7,668 nt of DNA from CAYUUW01 sp964448005 (lineage in GTDB: Bacteria; Patescibacteriota; Gracilibacteria; UM-FILTER-43-11): assembly GCA_964448005.1 (NCBI GenBank), contig CAYUUW010000056.1, positions 1 to 7,668 of the forward strand, given 5' to 3'. Positions 4,835 to 7,668 of this stretch are shown here, one piece after another. Made by a program: the position numbers and the translations under genes. A model generated the notes under the pieces. The model did no database searches and was not told where the DNA came from. It saw nothing but the letters and a program-made list of their open reading frames with translations. Numbering within the stretch: the stretch's first letter is position 1; each line of letters opens with the position of its first letter.

Positions 4835-6953
4835 TCACTCTTCGTCGGGCTCGGCGGGAGGCTCCTCCTCGGATTCCTCGTCCTCGGTCGGCTCCTCCTC
4901 GTCGCCTTCGTCCATGGGCTCTTCCTCCTCGGCTTCGGATTCGTCGGATTCCTCCTCCGTTTCCTCCTCCTCGGATTCCTCGTCGCCCTTGCCACGCTTG
5001 GCGTTGTTCTCGGCCTCATCGGCCTTGGCCTTCTGCTGGCGCTTGCTGGCCTTGTCCGCCTTGGNNNNNNNNNNCTTGGCTTTGGCTTCGCCCGTATCCG
5101 TGGCTTGGGTCAACAGAACCGTGACCACGGCTTGAGCGCCGTAGACCACACCGGCCGCGGTCGGATCCTTGCGGTCCGAATCCGGGGCGGTGCTGAGGGG
5201 ATCCTTGCCCCAATACGCACCTCCCAGGTTGGCGATCGCTGCCACCGTGACCCGGTCGCCGATCTCGAAGACGGGCCCAGCCTTGACGACACCCATGAAG
5301 CCGGGGGTCTTGGCCAGCAGGCCAATCATATCCAGACCGAGAGTTGCCCCGATCCAGCCCCGACGCGGTTCCCAGCTGACGCCGAAGATGACCGCCAGAC
5401 GGGTCCGTTGGCCCAAGGAGGCGTACTCCGTGGCCCAACGGCTGTGGCCGCCGGCAGCGAGGATCGCTGCTCCGAAACCTCCGGAGAGCTTCAGGCCGCT
5501 GTCGAACGTGTGGCTGACGCCCACGCTCGGCATGGCGATGAAGGCCGTGCGATAGCCCTTGCCGGACATTCCCAGCATGGTCATGCCGACCTCGAGACGC
5601 AGGCCGGTGTTCTGAGGCACCATGCCCCCTCCCTCACCCCCACCGCCGAGCGGCAGGGTGTAGATGAAGGCCTCTTGCGCCTTCAGATCATCGTAGGTCG
5701 CCAGAACCAGCTCTTCGCCCTCGTCATTCACGGCGGCGATGCCCTTCTTCTGAACCTCGAACGTGCCGCAGGCGTGATTGCCTTCGGGGTCCTTGGCGCA
5801 GCCGGGGGCTCCGTCGAGACCCATGGCCTTGGCCTCATCTTCGTTGGCCGGAGCCGGATCGACGAGGTGGGACCAGGTGTAGACCTCGGCTTCGCCCTCT
5901 TCGAGCTCGCCGTAGGTCGCTTCTCCGAGCGCCTTCCCGTCGGAATCCAACGCCTTGGCGCCTTCGTCGTCCCAATGGAGCACGCCTTGGTGCAGTTCGT
6001 CATCGGCATCCCGAAGGAAGCCGGGGACGTCTTGGAGACCCCTTTCCTCGACCTCCGCGAGATCCCCCGGGGGGTTCTCGATCTTGGTCATGTCCGACCC
6101 GACCGCCTCTTGGCTCGCCATCACACGGGCGTTCTGCAGATCGTCGCCCTCGAACGTCTCGATGTTGCCATCGGGAGTTTCGATGATGAGCTCTTCCTCG
6201 GTGCTGCCCGGCTGAATCACACCGGTGACGGTGGGCTTGCCGTGCCGCATCACCGACGCTTCGTGACCGACGTTGTCGCCGATCTCGCTCAGAGCGATGT
6301 CGAATCGCCCCGCATCCCCGCTTTTGGCGGTGATGATGTCGGTGTAGGTGGCCTGAAGCGCTCCCGCCTGGTAGTAGAGGGCCTGGACGGCTTCCTTGCC
6401 TGCATCCATGCTCCCTGCTGCTGTGGCGTACGGCTGCATGAAGGTTTGATCTTCGCTGCTGGCCGCCTTGTAGGCCTCGTCGTAGGCCGCCTTGCTCCGG
6501 GCCAGAAGGGCCTTGCAGCCTTCTCCGGTGCCGGAGTCTTCGCATTCGGCTGCGGCGAGATACTCGCCCCATTCCTTCCAGCGCGCCGTGCGCTCTGCGG
6601 GCTCGAACTTCTCGAAGACCCCCTTGCCTTCCGCGGCGAAGGTGTCGGCGGCTTCCGCCACCGAGGGTGCCTTCTTGCGGGGCAGGTTGTCTCCTTCGAA
6701 GCCGTAGCCGAACCCTCCGGGGACGCTGGTCCCGAAGTATTCCGCCATGCGNNNNNNNNNNGGCCTCTCGGTTGCCCACGAGGTCCCCGGCGTACGGGAA
6801 GATGGTGAAGGGCCCTTCGGCCTCTTCTTTATCCTTCTTCGCCTTCTTCTCTTCGCTCGGTGGGGCGGCCTCGACCATGGTGGGGCCGAAAGCCCCGAAA
6901 CCAAGGGTGAGTGCCAAAGCCATGCTGCTGAGGATCGTGTTGCGGTTCGTCAT
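4835..6953 (-). CDS. Envelope protein with beta-barrel-like region and very acidic C-terminal tail
   Basis: About 703 residues; family not recognised. A signal peptide (MTNRNTILSSMALALTLGFG, cleavage near VEA-APP) is followed by a Lys/Glu-rich linker and a segment with aromatic and Gly residues (TIFPYAG, GGFGYGFEGD). Next is a helical, acidic middle region with two likely disulfides (CEDSGTGEGC and CAKDPEGNHAC). Residues of about 445-625 alternate in hydrophobicity (LRLEVGMTMLGMSG, YRTAFIAMPSVGVSHTF, RLAVIFGVSW, FMGVVKAGPVFEIG, GVVYGAQAVVTVLL), like an 8- to 10-stranded outer-membrane barrel. After it come a Lys/Ala-rich stretch and about 50 residues that are mostly Glu/Asp. The start at 6953 has AGGAG seven bases upstream. 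The 10-N gaps at 5065 and 6752 fall inside the gene; the frame is kept if the true gap lengths are 3n+1 and 3n respectively, so this is not a pseudogene call. Confidence 0.85.
5065..5074. other. 10-N assembly gap in the Ala/Lys repeat
   Basis: The flanking minus-strand sequence is GCCAAAGCCAAG before and CCAAGGCGGAC after. This fits a GCCAAR hexanucleotide (Ala-Lys) run, with the true gap being 1 + 6k bases. The run of 10 N is a placeholder. Confidence 0.9.
6752..6761. other. 10-N assembly gap near the N-terminus of the barrel protein
   Basis: The coding frame switches across this run: ...DLVGNREA ends one frame and RMAEYFGTS begins the other. A true gap length divisible by three joins them into a single protein. 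Confidence 0.9.
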
Positions 6954-7238
6954 TTCGGTTCTCCTGTTCTCTTTCTGGGAAGTCGAGGCTTCTGGGCCTC
7001 GGTGATTGGGACCCAATCGGGTCGGTTTGACACAATTGGGTCCTTTCGGGCCCATTGCCTATTTAAGTTGCGCTTTTCGCGCCGAAGGAGAGGCGGACGG
7101 GAGTGCCGGGCAGGGCGCAAAGGCCGTGCGGCATGATCCGCCTTTTCTCCAGCGCGAGGCGCAGAGTAAAAAGTGATGCTAAAACGAGTTGTTAATGACC
7201 GTAAGCACGATGGACTGCAAGAGCCCTCCGGTGCTTAG
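6954..7238 (-). promoter_or_regulatory. Long structured 5' leader of the barrel-protein gene
   Basis: About 285 nt. At the 5' end is an inverted repeat TAAGCAC / GTGCTTA (7237-7231, 7208-7202). The part shared with the lipoprotein leader is 6984-7162. Helices: outer GCGC / GCGC (7162-7159, 7073-7070); P1 CGCGCTGGAGA (7156-7146) with TCTCCTTCGGCGCG (7091-7078), containing a U-G wobble where the other copy has C-G; P2 GGCGGA / TCCGCC (7142-7137, 7097-7092); P3 TGCCG / CGGCA (7133-7129, 7108-7104); P4 GGACCCAAT / ATTGGGTCC (7043-7035, 7017-7009); P5 CGAGGC / GCCTCG (7001-6996, 6989-6984). The Shine-Dalgarno AGGAG is at 6965-6961. Confidence 0.65.
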
Positions 7239-7244
7239 GAGGGG

Positions 7245-7273
7245 ATATTATCATTAATAGTATTTTATGTCAA
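7245..7273 (-). promoter_or_regulatory. Sigma70 promoter of the barrel-protein gene
   Basis: Minus strand: -35 TTGACA (7273-7268), 17-bp spacer, -10 TAATAT (7250-7245). It is a duplicate of the promoter at 4493-4521. Transcription would begin near 7238, directly before the TAAGCAC hairpin. Confidence 0.85.
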
Positions 7274-7297
7274 GGTTTTTTGGGCCTTCTCGCCATC

Positions 7298-7397
7298 GTC
7301 ATTCCGTGCCCCGACACGGAATCCATCGGAGGCAGGTGGGGTGGAATACCCACCCTCAAAGTCGCCCTTCCTGGATTCCGGCTTTCGCCGGAATGAC
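7298..7397. repeat. 100-bp composite palindromic element (REP pair, MITE-like)
   Basis: Same plan as 4645-4742: ends GTCATTCC / GGAATGAC, end hairpins ATTCCGTG / CACGGAAT (7301-7308, 7315-7322) and ATTCCGGC / GCCGGAAT (7375-7382, 7387-7394), inner inverted repeats GGAATCCA / TGGATTCC, and a central GGTGGG / CCCACC hairpin (7335-7340, 7349-7354). It again lies just past a terminator. Confidence 0.85.
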
Positions 7398-7423
7398 AGA
7401 TGGAGGATAAAAAATCCACTATT

Positions 7424-7463
7424 AAAGAAAAGGAGCGGTCCGACGTGAAGTCGGACCGCTCCT
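7424..7463 (-). terminator. Intrinsic terminator of the Gln/Pro-rich gene
   Basis: 14-bp perfect stem AGGAGCGGTCCGAC / GTCGGACCGCTCCT (7431-7444, 7450-7463) with a 5-nt loop, followed on the minus strand by TTTCTTT. An alternative hairpin GCTCCT-GTCTG-AGGAGC overlaps its 5' arm. Confidence 0.9.
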
Positions 7464-7484
7464 CAGACAGGAGCTTTCGCTCAA

Positions 7485-7668
7485 CTATGACTTATCGCCA
7501 CCCGGAAGCGGGGGCGGAGCCGGGGGCGGGGGAAGCTGAACCTCGACCGCCGGACCCGGAGGGACCGGAGCCGCTTCGGCGACTTGCGTCGTCGTGGCCG
7601 GGGGCTGCCCTTGGCCCTGCTGGACCCCCTGCTGCTGGTTGCCCTGCTGGACCCCCTGCTGCTGGTTG
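7485..7668 (-). CDS. C-terminus of a Gln/Pro-rich protein, 5' end beyond the window
   Basis: Only the last 60 residues are visible. They begin with two copies of NQQQGVQQG, then GQGQPPATTTQVAEAAPVPP, then a Pro-rich tail (QLPPPPAPPPLPGG) ending DKS before a TAG stop at 7487-7485. The frame was chosen because it gives this coherent low-complexity composition, ends shortly before a strong terminator, and keeps the 27-bp repeat in phase. Function cannot be judged. Disordered Gln/Pro tails of this kind occur on periplasmic or surface proteins, which would fit the neighbours, but no signal peptide is visible here. Confidence 0.7.
   Translation of the reverse strand, partial: NQQQGVQQGNQQQGVQQGQGQPPATTTQVAEAAPVPPGPAVEVQLPPPPAPPPLPGGDKS
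7614..7667 (-). repeat. 27-bp perfect tandem repeat in coding sequence
   Basis: Two exact copies (7614-7640, 7641-7667) encode NQQQGVQQG. The array reaches the window edge and may continue. Perfect identity suggests slippage-driven length variation. Confidence 0.9.

Noticed and set aside
5105..6808. 567-residue plus-strand open frame
   Set aside because: Antisense to the barrel-protein gene and probably kept open by codon bias in GC-rich DNA. It has no promoter or ribosome site of its own.

Overview
The window reads as a fragment of a GC-rich, Gram-negative, delta-proteobacterial or myxobacterial-type genome (Myxococcota, Bradymonadota or a related lineage). This is inferred from three things: a lipoprotein with tandem Cys-rich EGF-like repeats, an envelope protein with a beta-barrel-like region, and intergenic GTCATTCC/GGAATGAC palindromes of a kind common in such genomes. 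No rRNA or marker gene is present, so the taxonomy is tentative. The sequence is a draft assembly: it has one 100-N gap (1361-1460) and two 10-N gaps (5065-5074, 6752-6761). All three fall inside genes and break naive translations.

Four genes, all on the minus strand, are exported or probably exported. From right to left these are: the C-terminal end of a Gln/Pro-rich protein (7485-7668, cut by the window edge); a roughly 700-residue envelope protein with a beta-barrel-like region and a very acidic tail (4835-6953); a 507-residue Cys-rich lipoprotein (2603-4126); and a large secreted protein of tandem beta-rich repeats (1-1950, cut by the left edge). No gene can be supported on the plus strand; its long open frames are antisense shadows.

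The layout is that of separate cassettes, not an operon. Three of the genes are preceded by a textbook sigma70 promoter (TTGACA, 17-bp spacer, TAnnnT). Three are followed by a strong intrinsic terminator, and next to each terminator lie short palindromic repeats.

The most interesting part is the pair of long 5' leaders of the lipoprotein and barrel-protein genes (4154-4320 and 6984-7162). These coding sequences are unrelated. Their promoters and leaders are nevertheless duplicated, and the leaders share several possible helices, some kept by compensating or wobble changes. Each also has a pyrimidine strand that could pair with the gene's own Shine-Dalgarno sequence. This is a candidate cis-regulatory RNA that I cannot match to a known family. 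The repeat-protein gene has a different leader, with an intrinsic-terminator-like hairpin between promoter and start codon.
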